Of a stretch of DNA of 64,000 nt, positions 36,047 to 47,251 are shown piece after piece. This stretch comes from Tetranychus cinnabarinus. Its lineage: Eukaryota; Arthropoda; Arachnida; Trombidiformes; Tetranychidae. The stretch is taken from assembly GCA_022266195.1 (NCBI GenBank), contig WHVY01000002.1:697001-761000 (forward strand). Direction: 5' to 3'. Position 1 is the stretch's first letter. Each line of letters starts with the position of its first letter. Below the pieces are notes generated by a model. That model made no database searches, was not told the origin of the DNA, and saw only the letters and a list, made by a program, of their open reading frames with translations. Position numbers and translations under genes: made by a program.

Positions 36047-39000
36047 ATGTCTCAAAAACCTGAACCCGACACAGGCCAAGTTGATTATGCTGCTAAGATC
36101 AAAGACTTGGAAGAAAAATTGTTGACCTTTAGAATCAAAAGAGCCGAAGATTCTAAGAAGCTGCAAGAGATGGAACGGATTAAAATTCAAAACCAGCAAC
36201 TTCTCGAGTTTAAAAAACAAATTCTTGAGTCAAGGGCAGAATTGTCCAAACAATTAACCCAAGCTAAAAAAGAAGCTGAAGAGGCCGTTGCTGAAAAGAT
36301 TCGCCATGCTGAAGAAATGAAAGATTTGGCAGAAACTGCTGAAATTGCAACTCTGGATAAGGAAATGGCCGAAGAAAAATATGAACAGCTTTTAAAAGAG
36401 CATGAGACACTCAAAGAAAAATATGAAGAGATTTCGATAGATTTCGAGCTATTGAAAAGTGAAATTGATATGCAAGGAGAGGGAGTTTCTAATGCCTACG
36501 AGGTTAAGCAACTTCAGCTCCAAAATTCAAGGTACAACGAAGCAATCATAAAGTTACGAGATCTATTATCTGCGGATAAAGTCGAGATTCAAGGATTACA
36601 GAAAGATTTGAAAGATTCTCAAAACCAATTGAGTGAATTACAAAGGCTCAAAGAGAAACATGAAAAAGACATTGCTAGTTTGGAAGCAAACGTTAGTGAG
36701 TTGAAGGAACAAATTGATGATGCTCTTGGTTCACAAGAAATGGTTGAAATTTTGACCGAGAAAAATCTGGAATTAGAGGATAAAGTGAAAACCTTACAAG
36801 AAGAGATTGACGATCTCGAGAAAATCCACGAAATCAATGAACAGTTACAAGAAGGGGCTCGTGACACAGAATTAGAGCTTCGGGAAGAATTGGACTTGAA
36901 CAGGAGTAAAATTGCTGCTCTACTCAAAAAGATAGAGGATAATCAGGAAGCGTTGGCAAATTATGAAAGTACTATACAAAAATTCAGAGAATTGGTTAAA
37001 CAGTTGAGAGATGAGAATGCTGATCTTCGTAAACAAGGAAATCTTGCCCAAACACAAAGTCAAGAACAACAAGTAGAAAATATTGAATTTAAAATGCGTT
37101 TTGCTGAATCAAAAGCCGTCGCTCATGCTGTTGAAATGGATTTGCGTAGATTGGAAATCACACAATTTAAAATTCAAATCAAACTTTTGTCAAAATTTTT
37201 ACCTCAGAGTTTCTTTATGCCTGGAGGAGATCATGATGCTATTCAAGTGCTTTTATTTGTTGTTCGTGTATCAGAAAAGTGTGATATTATCTCTCGTCAA
37301 ATGCTCGAAAAATTCCCTATTATGGAAGATGAAAAATTATCAGCTTCTGTTGGTTCTGATGACATTATAAAGAAAACAAATGAAATTCAACGACAACAAA
37401 GTTTCACTCTTCGTCTGCTTTTCCTTCTGTCATCAATCCAAACCATCTTAAGTCAATATACTGATTCTCTCAAATCTTGTTCCATAGAACTTTATCTCAA
37501 AATAGCTTCGCTTTATCCTGAACTCAAGACCCATGAAAAAGTAATTGATGGTTGTATTGAACTCTTAAAGAAGGATCGCCTTGATGAAACTGTGTCTCTC
37601 GACAATGTAGAGAAAGCATTAAATTACTTTGTTTCTCTGTATAACCTCCATTTAGCCGATAACAAAGTCAACAATTGCCGGGATCTTCTCTCTAATTTTG
37701 TATTAATCATGAAATCGGGTGTTGATGTGTCACTCGTAGATGTTGCTATGATAGACAAATGTTTATCTCCTAATGCCGAAGGAAGGGAACGAATTGATAT
37801 GCTTAAGACATATCTAGGAGATATTCAAGAGTTCTCTAAGAAGATTAAACGTCGATTGATTGCTGATAACAACACTATCAATTTGAGTCCTATACTGGAA
37901 AACGAAGTTCGTGATTGTATTATACAAATGTTCAAAGCTGTTGGTGCCCTTTATACAATTCGTAAAACAATAGTCGAAGCAACCACCGTAGCATCAACTG
38001 AAGCTGATGAAATTATTTTATTCCAAGGTTTCCAAGAAATTGATGCAATGATTACTCAAACTGGTGGTTTTAAATTCTTAGAAGTTTCCTTAAACGGAAT
38101 AATGAGTGTTTGTAGTCAATTATCCACTGGATTACAGCAAGGAGATTTCGAAGGAGAAGTAAAACGTTCAGAGAATGTAGATGAAGATCGCCTAGACCCA
38201 CTCGAAGCTCGTGCTCAGTACGTAACTGATCAAAGTGGAAAACTCAGTGAATATAAAATCAAATTGGAAAGCAAAGAAAATGAAATCAATGAATTGAAGA
38301 AAGCTTTGAAACTCAAAATATCTGAAACAAGCGAGATGCAGATACGAAAAGATTTAGCAGAGAAAAAACTATTATCAGCAACTAAAAGTTCCAATGAAAA
38401 AGTTGGTAAACTGCAAGCTGAACTAGATGAACATCGTGATATGACGAGGAGAAGAGAACGTGAATATGAAGAGACTCTTAATCATTATCAAGCAGATATC
38501 GAAGCTCTTGAATCGGAACGAAATGAACTCAAAGAAAAGGTTAAAATTCTTTCAAAGCGTACAATTTTTGAAGGTTTAACGAAATCAGTTACATCATTAA
38601 ATACTGCACCACGCCATGACACTTCACCTTCATCATCTTTGTCGCCGTTAGAATCCAGTTATATGCAATCAATATCAGCATTAAGGAATGCGTTAAAGAT
38701 TGTTAAAGATGAAAACATCAGGCTTAAATGTCGATTGGAAGAGAAAAAATTGCGGATTGATAATGTCAAATTCAATTCGGCTCTTTCTCGAACCAAACCC
38801 CTTTGGTATCTTAAAGTAACGGGCAAATTAATTGGTAACATTGACGATGGCTCCGGAGGAGATAAAATGAAAACATTGTATATTAAAGAACGTAATTTAC
38901 TAAACAAAATTGAAAAGTTTAGACATGAAGCTAGAATGAAACTAATCAACCAAAAACTATTTGATCCATCAAAGTCTTTAAGGGACCAAATTGTTGAAGA

Positions 39001-39097
39001 ACAAATTGAAAAGAGAAAATTGCAAACCGACTATGACAAGCTATCTGGTGAAATAATTGGATTTGTGACTGAAAAAAAATCAGCATTACTTTATTGA
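36047..39097 (+). CDS. DCTN1: dynactin subunit 1 (p150/Glued), CAP-Gly-less form
   Basis: Single exon, 1016 residues. It begins MSQKPEPDTGQVDYAAKIKDLEEKL and goes directly into the first dynein-binding coiled coil (about 15-330; KRAEDSKKL, TLDKEMAEEKYE, ELKEQIDDALGSQEMVEIL and ARETELELRE-type blocks are characteristic). The globular intercoil domain follows (about 340-690, with PGGDHD and LYPEL), then the second coiled coil (about 720-850) and an Arp1-binding C-terminal part. The N-terminal CAP-Gly microtubule-binding domain and basic stretch of p150 are absent and are not encoded upstream in this window. The product corresponds to the p135-like form, still able to bind dynein and Arp1. An in-frame stop lies just upstream unless an intron ends at AAATAG before the ATG. 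Whether another exon or gene supplies CAP-Gly is unknown. Confidence 0.92.
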   Translation: MSQKPEPDTGQVDYAAKIKDLEEKLLTFRIKRAEDSKKLQEMERIKIQNQQLLEFKKQILESRAELSKQLTQAKKEAEEAVAEKIRHAEEMKDLAETAEIATLDKEMAEEKYEQLLKEHETLKEKYEEISIDFELLKSEIDMQGEGVSNAYEVKQLQLQNSRYNEAIIKLRDLLSADKVEIQGLQKDLKDSQNQLSELQRLKEKHEKDIASLEANVSELKEQIDDALGSQEMVEILTEKNLELEDKVKTLQEEIDDLEKIHEINEQLQEGARDTELELREELDLNRSKIAALLKKIEDNQEALANYESTIQKFRELVKQLRDENADLRKQGNLAQTQSQEQQVENIEFKMRFAESKAVAHAVEMDLRRLEITQFKIQIKLLSKFLPQSFFMPGGDHDAIQVLLFVVRVSEKCDIISRQMLEKFPIMEDEKLSASVGSDDIIKKTNEIQRQQSFTLRLLFLLSSIQTILSQYTDSLKSCSIELYLKIASLYPELKTHEKVIDGCIELLKKDRLDETVSLDNVEKALNYFVSLYNLHLADNKVNNCRDLLSNFVLIMKSGVDVSLVDVAMIDKCLSPNAEGRERIDMLKTYLGDIQEFSKKIKRRLIADNNTINLSPILENEVRDCIIQMFKAVGALYTIRKTIVEATTVASTEADEIILFQGFQEIDAMITQTGGFKFLEVSLNGIMSVCSQLSTGLQQGDFEGEVKRSENVDEDRLDPLEARAQYVTDQSGKLSEYKIKLESKENEINELKKALKLKISETSEMQIRKDLAEKKLLSATKSSNEKVGKLQAELDEHRDMTRRREREYEETLNHYQADIEALESERNELKEKVKILSKRTIFEGLTKSVTSLNTAPRHDTSPSSSLSPLESSYMQSISALRNALKIVKDENIRLKCRLEEKKLRIDNVKFNSALSRTKPLWYLKVTGKLIGNIDDGSGGDKMKTLYIKERNLLNKIEKFRHEARMKLINQKLFDPSKSLRDQIVEEQIEKRKLQTDYDKLSGEIIGFVTEKKSALLY

Positions 39098-39681
39098 GAA
39101 TTAACAATTAAATTCAAAGGTAATCGGGCCCCATGTTATATATTAAAATAACCATTTTTCACTTTGAAATTTTAAATATTGCATTCTTATCATTGATTTT
39201 GATTCTATCTTCATGCTGTTTTTATCAACTTTAATATCAATTTTATATCAAATTAAAATTTTGATAGTAAGCTTGATTACTGTTCATCGCATTTAAATAA
39301 TGACTCATTGATAAGAGTTCACGAAAAGTCTCAACAGCGGCTGATCTATCGAATCGGCTCCACGCATTCAATCGTATTTTAGTTTCATCAGCCTAGCCGA
39401 TGTATTTTTTGTGAATATCAGCTTAGCTGACAGTCGGCTTCAATAACATTTTGACAAATTGATCTTGCATCTGAAAACATCTGATTAATTCTTGACTCAT
39501 TTAGGCGTAAAATGATTGTTTATTATCTTACATCGATTCCAATTTCTTTTTAAATGATCACAATTGTTCATTTGCTACGTGCTATCTTCTGAAATGTAAT
39601 CCCGCAGTTCCAGTATTTTTTCAATATTTATTTATAATTTATACCATCTAATTTTTTGTTTATATTTTATGTTTTCTTGAA
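39098..39681. other. intergenic between DCTN1 and WASH1
   Basis: AT-rich, holding the DCTN1 3' flank and WASH1 promoter. It has a short stretch of GGCTGATC/CAGCCTAGCCG-like repeats near 39340-39460. No gene seen. Confidence 0.5.
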
Positions 39682-41199
39682 ATGTCTAAAGTACATTTGA
39701 TCCAAAATGATATTCGCAATGAAGAAATGGTTCAACAGGTTGTCGAAACCATTGAAAGGTTGCAGCTTATTGTGGACAATATGTTTAACTCTGTTGATGA
39801 CCGACTTGTCAACTTTAAAGGACGGATAAATGGTATTCAGGAACGCTCCAATGAAGCTCAAAGAAAAATTGATAAAATTAGAGAGTCTAAATCGAAAGTA
39901 ACTAAAGTCTTTGCTCGTCATCGTTATCCTGCAAAAAATGTTTACCAGGATTACAAGCCTCTTGGTCAGCTTCTTTGGTCCATAAATAATCAGGATCCGA
40001 TTGCTAAACCTTACTCTAAAGAACCTATCAAAGCAGTTCATGTTCCATTTGATGATGAATCCTTGAAAGATAAAATTAAATTTTTCATCACTGCTAGAGA
40101 AAAACGACCTGCTGGAAGTGGTTCGCTTGATTTAAAGGAAGATGCGGATTCAGTGCCATGGGAAAGAATATCAAATGTAGGAACTCTGGTCATGTTTAAT
40201 TCATCTGAAAATCCATTCATTCGATCTCGTCAAGCATCTTCGCTAGTTGATGTTAAAATGAAAAATCGAAAAGGAGTTCAATCATTAATGGATCACACTG
40301 ACGGTATCATTCCTTTAACCCCCTCAACAATTCTAAATTCTGAACAAGTTGAAACACAAGAGAAAATCCTGCAGTATAATCCGAATTCACAGGCGGCTCC
40401 AAAAATTTTAGATTCATTGCCATCAGCTTTGCCTCATTTACCTGGAATAGCTGATGATCTATTATTTTCAAGTGAGGAGATTTATGATCCATTGGAAAAT
40501 CCATCCAATAACCTTCCTGTGGGAACAGTTAATCATGATTTCCAGAGTCAACGTCAAGCTGCTCCGCCATCGGTGCCATCATCGGTGCCATCGGTGCCAT
40601 CAACCTCGTTACCACCATTGGGATCCCCTCCACCGCCGCCACCACCTCCTCCTCCACCTCCACCATCCCTGCCGTCACTAATAACAACGACACCAACAGT
40701 ACAAGTACCGTTACAATCAACGGTTACTACAATGATTCCAGGAGTACCTCCACCACCGCCTCCTCCACCTCCACCACCTCCACCGCAGCTACCACCCGCT
40801 CTTCCTCCTCAAACTTCTTCTACAGAACATGCATCAAATGCTGTAGAAATCGCTCAACCAGCCCCAAAAGTACCTGTTGTATCCGATGCTAGAGAAGGAT
40901 TGTTGGCTTCAATTCGTCAAGCTGGTGGTAGACCCACAAAAAAAGCCAATAATCTGAGGCAGCGTAAGATTGAGGAAAAGAAGGAGGCTCGTGCTGTAGT
41001 GAGCAATGATTTTATGTCTGCCTTACAACAAAAACTTAACGATAGAAGAAAAGGAATCAGCGGAAAACGAAGTGAGACAGATGAACCGAAGGCCGGGTCA
41101 TCTTTAGGTCGAGTAGTAGCAGCTCTGACTCAAAGGCGAGATAGTATATCATCATCAGCTTCATCAATCAATGATGATGCCGACTGGGACGATGGTTAA
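39682..41199 (+). CDS. WASHC1: WASH complex subunit 1 (WASH1), Arp2/3 activator
   Basis: Single exon, 505 residues, full length. The N-terminal WASH homology domain (about 1-300) starts HLIQNDIRNEEMVQQV and includes the DEKLKD-like segment and the LPHLPGIADDLLF motif typical of the family. Two polyproline runs (about residues 315-332 and 356-370) bind profilin-actin. The C-terminal VCA module follows: WH2 with LLASIRQAGG (about 410-420), central helix DFMSALQQKLNDRRKGISGK (about 448-467) and the acidic end DADWDDG with the Trp needed for Arp2/3. The pentameric WASH complex nucleates branched actin on endosomes for cargo sorting with retromer. Repeated proline codons leave a CCACCGCC-type tract in the DNA. 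Confidence 0.96.
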   Translation: MSKVHLIQNDIRNEEMVQQVVETIERLQLIVDNMFNSVDDRLVNFKGRINGIQERSNEAQRKIDKIRESKSKVTKVFARHRYPAKNVYQDYKPLGQLLWSINNQDPIAKPYSKEPIKAVHVPFDDESLKDKIKFFITAREKRPAGSGSLDLKEDADSVPWERISNVGTLVMFNSSENPFIRSRQASSLVDVKMKNRKGVQSLMDHTDGIIPLTPSTILNSEQVETQEKILQYNPNSQAAPKILDSLPSALPHLPGIADDLLFSSEEIYDPLENPSNNLPVGTVNHDFQSQRQAAPPSVPSSVPSVPSTSLPPLGSPPPPPPPPPPPPPSLPSLITTTPTVQVPLQSTVTTMIPGVPPPPPPPPPPPPPQLPPALPPQTSSTEHASNAVEIAQPAPKVPVVSDAREGLLASIRQAGGRPTKKANNLRQRKIEEKKEARAVVSNDFMSALQQKLNDRRKGISGKRSETDEPKAGSSLGRVVAALTQRRDSISSSASSINDDADWDDG

Positions 41200-43230
41200 T
41201 TATGCTAACTAGCTTTGTAAATTTTCTTGTTATGCGTGTATTTTTGTAGTAAAAAAGTAATTTATACGTTATTTAATACAAAACAAAAGCTCTTTTCTTT
41301 GTTATCAAAAGGCTAAATTAGTCTATATTAATAAATTCATCCAAAAAAAGCATCTCTGACTATTTAATTACTTGCATTAAGTGGCAAGAAACAAGATCGG
41401 AAAACAAAAAGCATCAAATCGAGTAGATAAATCAAGTATAATGAACTCATGTAAAATCATCAGAAAATCTTTACAAAAAGTTATACCTTAGTTTTTAAAT
41501 TAAATTAAATAATGAATCGCAGCAAATGACATTATTTCATATAAAAATTTCATTGATTTGAAATGATTAAAAAAGATGCTTGAATATGCCTAGTGATGAA
41601 ATGATAAGATTATGCTCATTATGCCTGGCTCTTGCAACCATATGTTTTGCATCTTAGCATAACGAGGATTCGTCAATTTTTCAACAACAGTTAATCTCTT
41701 TTTACCTCTAAATGTTTTCTTAATTTTAAAATTTGTTTTATTTATTTTTTCTTGATTGCTCTATTTTTATATTATAGTTATTATTTTATTAACTATTTCT
41801 ATTGTATTATTTCTCACTTGAATTTCAAAGTGGTGCTTTCTCTATGTGATTTCAGTGACCATTACAACCTGTATTACTGATAAGAAGACATTGATTGCCA
41901 TTGTATTATTATTATCTTATATCTTCCGATCATCATCCTTACTGTTATTTAAGTAAATATTATTTGGCTATTAACATAACCGCATTGTTGCTCACAATGG
42001 TAAACTTTCTAAGGTTTGCCTTTAAAGGCAAGCAAACTGAATTAGAATGTGATTAATAAAATGGATCTTTTCCATCGCAGGACTCGAAATAAACCGTATC
42101 TACAATTTGATCGTTTGAACCATATCCTTAGTAAGTATCTTGATCAACCTCTGCCAATCTAGTCAATTTATCCCTCAAATATACAAATTTATAGGTTTAA
42201 AACTCAGAAATTATCCCCAATATGATTGATTATTTCCATCATCTCGTTCACTCATGTTACTCATGTTATTCCTACCCAAATTACCTTTCTTTGTTTTTTT
42301 TATTCTGCAAATATATCTATTGAATAGTAATTAGTTAACATCTTTTTGAAACATGTCTTCTCAAGATCTCTATTAACATGTAGTTTGGATTCAGTTGTAC
42401 TTACAACAGTTGTTAGTGCCTCAATTGCAACGAGTCAGTCACAACTTTTTGAAATTTCAACATCAATTTGAATCTTTGAAAGTTTTCGTTCATGGTTAAT
42501 ATACTGTTAATTCACCATCTTAATTTTGATCTTTACAGTTGGGTTAAATACCGAGTCACTGGATAAAGCATTACCTGATTGATATAGAGTATAAAAGTAC
42601 TCTATCTAGGTCAGTAAAGCTCAGTTGATATTAGTTACTTATCCGTTCCTTATTATCGGTTGAGTTACTTTTTACAAGATATTTATGTGAGATAAATTAC
42701 GTAAAATATAAAAATCAGAATCAGTCTGTGCTCGTACAAGGAAGGTGGGGTGAGATTTAGACGATGAGCTGATGTAAAAAGTCACCTTATCTTTATATGC
42801 TTCTTTTACGATTGCTATAATCTCGAAAATCAGAGTCAGTAAAGTGATTTGAAATCATGTTTAAATTATGTTTCCATATCTTATTTTGAAATCAAATTTC
42901 TAAATTATGTTTATAATGTTTCACTGAATAACCCATTCACATGCATTTTAAGCTTCCATAAGTTTTCACTTGCATTTATCCATTCGTTTCAGCCCATTAT
43001 AACAATCATTCATCATTATGATCATTAACATAATTTAAATCATAATTTAGAAAATTGTTCACGTGAAACTTGTTTGATAAATTCAGTTTTTCAAACATTT
43101 TTCTCTCTTTTTCTCTCCCATTTCCCTTTTTTCTTCACTCTCCCTCTCAATTTTTCTCCCTTTGTTTATTTCTGTTTTTCCATCTTCACTTGATTGTCTT
43201 TTTCTTCTCATTAACGTATATTTCAACGAA
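41200..43230. other. long intergenic region upstream of pantothenate kinase
   Basis: About 2 kb. A TATA-like box (42590-42597) inside a short palindrome and a pyrimidine-rich tract (43085-43215) are present. An open codon run at 42061-42130 (MDLFHRRTRNKPYL...) ends in a GTAAGT donor at 42131 and might be an alternative leader exon, but its phase does not fit the acceptor at 43265. Confidence 0.45.
42590..42597 (+). promoter_or_regulatory. TATA-like box upstream of pantothenate kinase
   Basis: TATAAAAG within the near-palindrome AGAGTATAAAAGTACTCT, about 640 bp before the coding start. This would imply a long leader or a spliced leader. Confidence 0.3.
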
Positions 43231-44902
43231 ATGGTCTCTAATTGTGCTCCATCTCATCCTTACAGTGATTTAGGTCAACTTCGGTGTCTTCGCCGTCTGG
43301 GCAGCTCATCACAGGATTCCAGTGAAATGCGTCAAATGCCTTGGTTCGGAATGGATATCGGTGGTACTCTTGTTAAACTGGTTTACTTCGAACCCACCGA
43401 TAACACTCCAGACGATGAGAAAAATGAAACTGAAACAGTAAAAATCATTCGCCATTATCTGAAAAGTCGTTCAGCTTATGGTAAAACTGGTAAACGTGAT
43501 GTTCACCTTCAAATGGAATGTTCCATCAAAAATCGTCGTGGAATCCTTCACTTTGTACGCTTTCCAACGAGTGAAATGCCAGTTTTCATTAGTTTAGCTC
43601 GTTCAAAAGGAATCGCTCAACTGGCCAGCACAGTTTGTGCCACTGGTGGAGGTGCTTATAAATTTGAAAAGCAATTTTCCGAAGAACTTAATCTGACTCT
43701 GAAAAAATTTGATGAACTTGCTTCTCTCATTCATGGTATCCATTTCATTGAGAGATATAATCCACAAGAATGTTTTTACCTTCAAAATCCAATGGAAGAT
43801 GAAAAATTTCGTAAAATTCCCTTCGATTTCAGTGACTCATACCCATTCCTAGTGGTAAACATTGGATCTGGTGTTTCCATTCTCGCCGTTTACTCACAAG
43901 ACAAGTATAAACGCGTCTCAGGTACCAGTCTTGGTGGCGGAACATTCGTTGGCCTTTGCTGTCTTCTTACTGGTTGTGAAACTTTCGAGGATGCCATTGC
44001 TTTAGCTAGCTCCGGTGATTCAAATAAAGTTGACAAATTAGTCAGAGATATTTACGGTGGTGATTATCCTAAATTTGGCCTGACTGGGGATACGATTGCT
44101 TGCAGGTTTGTCAATGTTATCTGCTAAATCCACATTTTTCGCCCACATTGGTTAACCACGAGTACATGTTGTAATCAGCATATTTCAGTATTTGAAAGTT
44201 TTTCATTATTTGTTCAGTTGTTAATGAAAAAAAACGAAACTAATTCATCAGAATTTAAATTAGCTAATTAGACGTTAAAAAATCATTCATCAATATTTTA
44301 GTGACTTTTCAAGGGACTCTTAAGTCAGGGACTTTTAAGTTAGAAATTTGTTAGTTTAAAATACCCAAGCAATTAACATATAATATATTTCAACGATTTC
44401 CCGATTGTTTTTACATTTATGCGTATTAATCTTCACTTGAATCTCAGGTTGTTGTGAAGATCAATTCGTTGTATGTTGTATTATAACTATCATTGATATT
44501 TCTTCTCGTGCCAAAATCACAAAATTTATTAGCTTCAATAACTTGTTAACATCTTTCTGAGTAATGTTCTTTGTATTTATCATTTTCCATTTCTTTTTTA
44601 TGATTTACAGTTTTGGACACATGATTAGCAAGGAGAAGCGAGATAAAGTGAGCAAAGCTGACTTAGCTCGAGCCACTTTAGTTACCATTACAAATAACAT
44701 TGGATCGATTGCACGAATGTGCGCTGTCAATGAAGGAATTGAACGTGTTGTTTTCACGGGTAACTTTCTCCGTGTAAATCAAATTTCAATGCGACTTTTA
44801 GCTTATGCTATGGACTTTTGGTCTGGTGGAACCTTGAAAGCTCTTTTCCTCGAACATGAAGGATACTTTGGAGCTGTTGGCTGTCTCCTTGAATTGGTTT
44901 GA
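43231..44902 (+). CDS. PANK: pantothenate kinase (type II, eukaryotic PANK)
   Basis: Exons 43231-44105 and 44611-44902 (505-bp intron, donor GTTTGT, acceptor TTTACAG) give 388 residues. I chose the Met at 43231, in GAAATGG context; an upstream in-frame Met (43162) would add an unlikely hydrophobic stretch. The N-terminal ATP-binding motif is [18 protein letters not shown] (about 39-56). [12 protein letters not shown], the catalytic Glu in [26 protein letters not shown] and the C-terminal [11 protein letters not shown] and [13 protein letters not shown] follow. PANK phosphorylates pantothenate with ATP, the first and rate-setting step of coenzyme A synthesis, and is inhibited by acetyl-CoA. 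A strong acceptor-like CATCCTTACAG at about 43255-43265 inside the first codons suggests isoforms with another N-terminus. Confidence 0.95.
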
Positions 44903-45656
44903 TCATAATTCAGCCAATTATCCAAAAAGCTGTCCACCACTTCGTTAGTTAAATGTTTTCATAATTTGTATCGAGAAATATCAAAAGCCAAAATTTGAAC
45001 AACTTACAGCATATCTAAAGCAAAGCTTTTCCCGAAAAATTTCCGGTTTTATATTGACTACTTTTTTATAATTGTTAACCTAGTTGGACTAAATGTGCTC
45101 GAATGTTTCCCGATGTTTGGCTGTCATGTCCCGATGATCGGAAAATCTTAATATTTCTTCTCTTTTCCATTTTTTATGTGACAAATGAAAAGTTTTATAT
45201 CCACAATTCATTACTGATCAGCTCATACAAGTAAAAGCTAATCTACTGAGACTTGAGTGATCTTATTTTGTTTTATTAGCAAAAACCTGAAGGTTTTCTA
45301 GTTAATTCAGCATCAAAGCTATGTAACTTCAATAAAACTTGATCAAAAATCATTCAATCACTTGAATAATTTTTGATTTTTGATATTTATTTCATCTTCG
45401 AGTAATTTTTAACGAAAAATCATATTTTAAAAAGCCGCAAGTAAAAATAGTCTTATATTTCAATAATCAAAATAATGATTCAATGAGGAATAATAGAAAA
45501 TAATAAAACAAAGCAAAATGCTTTCAATTTAAAATAAATTATTCTTTCTTCAAGTCAACAAACGAATGAATAGGTCAATATTTTTAAGAAAATTCGAACT
45601 AAACACTTTTATTTACAAAATTTTTGTGAATTTAATTCAACAACGTGCTGTAAAAA
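44903..45656. other. convergent intergenic region
   Basis: It lies between the 3' ends of PANK (plus) and the transporter (minus). AT-rich with nothing recognised. Confidence 0.5.
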
Positions 45657-47251
45657 TTATAATTTTTGTTCCTCATTGTCCATTGCGACTTCAACGTTGG
45701 CTTTGTCATCTAACTTGTCGCTTTTTCTTTGTCCAAATCTTATCCAACAGCATACCAAAAGTGGATATAATATGATTGTGGCTACCAAAAGAAATACAGC
45801 TCCAGGTTGATGAGCTATTGTCAAGCTAAATATTGAAGTATACAGGAAAGTACCGCCTAATCCTGTGAAGATTTCAAGAGCTGTTGATAGAGTTAAAATT
45901 TGAGCCGATTCAACTGAATCAACTGTCGAAACTATGAGACTACGAATAGCTACACTGGAGATTCGTCCACATGAACCAATAACGTATCCAGCAATGTAAC
46001 CTCGAATGGTCAAGAAAATTCCTCTAATGGCAAAAAAAGCCACCAATGATAAACTTCCAAATAATGCAATACTTGAATCAGATAAGCCTAAAAATTTCAA
46101 AATTGATGGCCCAATAAAGGTTGCAATGGTTGGTGGTATATAAACAAGTGTCAACATTGACGTATATGCTTCTTCTGTGAGTCCATAAACACGTTGAGCA
46201 AACTGATAGGCAATACCGTCTTCACTGCCAATTGCCGCATTACAAATCGCACCTGAAGTCAACAACAAAATCAATCTTAATCTACCTGAATTTGGTCTTT
46301 TCTTTAAAAACAATAAGGCACACTCTTTAGCTCTAGAGATACGGAAAACATCATTGATGACTTGAATGAAAGATGCTTTCTCCTTTTCAATGTTTTTTTC
46401 GTAAACAAATGAAGGTTTCATCAAAATGGTGTAAATCAATCCAATCAATTGCATTGACAAGCCAACTATAAAAACCCCAGCATAATTTTTACGCTGACCA
46501 GATATCCATGGGTCTTGAGCAAGAATGTGACCACCCAAAAAACTAGCGCCAAGCCTAGCTGTAAACGAAGAAGTGGAACGGTAAAGATTAGTAACAAAAT
46601 TGTCAACAGTTAATCCAATTCTCACCAGTTTTGGCAAAAAGCTCGATCACGGAAAAGCGTACGATTACCAGATGTTTTGGAGTCCCCCATGAAATGGAAG
46701 TGTAAACAGCACTGTATACCAAAAATATACCACCACTTAATGCATAGGGTACATAAGCCAAAAGTATAGCCCACCAAGCTGAATGAAAGATTCGGAAGAA
46801 GCTATAATCAAATTTATTTTTACAGAAGGAGATTAACTTGATACTTACGAGCAGTGAATACAAACGAATTGACCAACATTAGTGAAGTTTCAATAATGGC
46901 TCCACAAAAGACTGAAATAATGAATGGCTTGAAATATTTCGGATAATTTCCCAGCCAATAGCCAACAAAAATTGACATAAACAGAGACGGTATACTGCTA
47001 ACTAAGAATTGCCAGTTTTTAAATTTATTGGCGGCTTGAAGTATCGTCTGGGTTTCATTTGAATTGGGAAAAGATGTAAAATTTGAACAAAATTGTTCAT
47101 TCAGTTTAAGATGGTTTAGGCACATTTTATCCTCCATTAACTGTGTCACAGCTATGACTTGAATCATTGAAGCAAGGGCAATCATGAGCACACAGAAATC
47201 AAATTTCATTAAATTCAAATAGAAAAGGAGAAATTTAATTTTTTCCGACAT
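45657..47251 (-). CDS. SLC46-like major facilitator transporter
   Basis: Exons 46849-47251, 46626-46778 and 45657-46558, all minus, give 485 residues. Junctions fit phase 1 with GTAAGT/GTGAGA donors. Note that the second exon starts at the later acceptor (ATTCAG before TTGG), because the earlier AG breaks the frame. Twelve hydrophobic segments fit the major facilitator fold. A Cys-containing glycosylated first loop (KMCLNHLKLNEQFCSNFT), SSIPSLFMSIFVGYW and VPYALSGGIF resemble the SLC46 family (proton-coupled folate transporter, SLC46A3). SLC46 members move folates or peptidoglycan fragments; the substrate here is not known. A TATA box lies about 140 bp upstream. Confidence 0.85.

Noticed and set aside
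42061..42130. Open codon run ending in GTAAGT, considered as an alternative PANK first exon
   Set aside because: It ends in phase 1 while the acceptor at 43265 needs phase 2, so joining would break the frame. Kept only as a note.
43085..43230. Extension of PANK to an upstream Met at 43162
   Set aside because: The added stretch is encoded by a pyrimidine-rich tract and the Met at 43231 has better context and fits family length.
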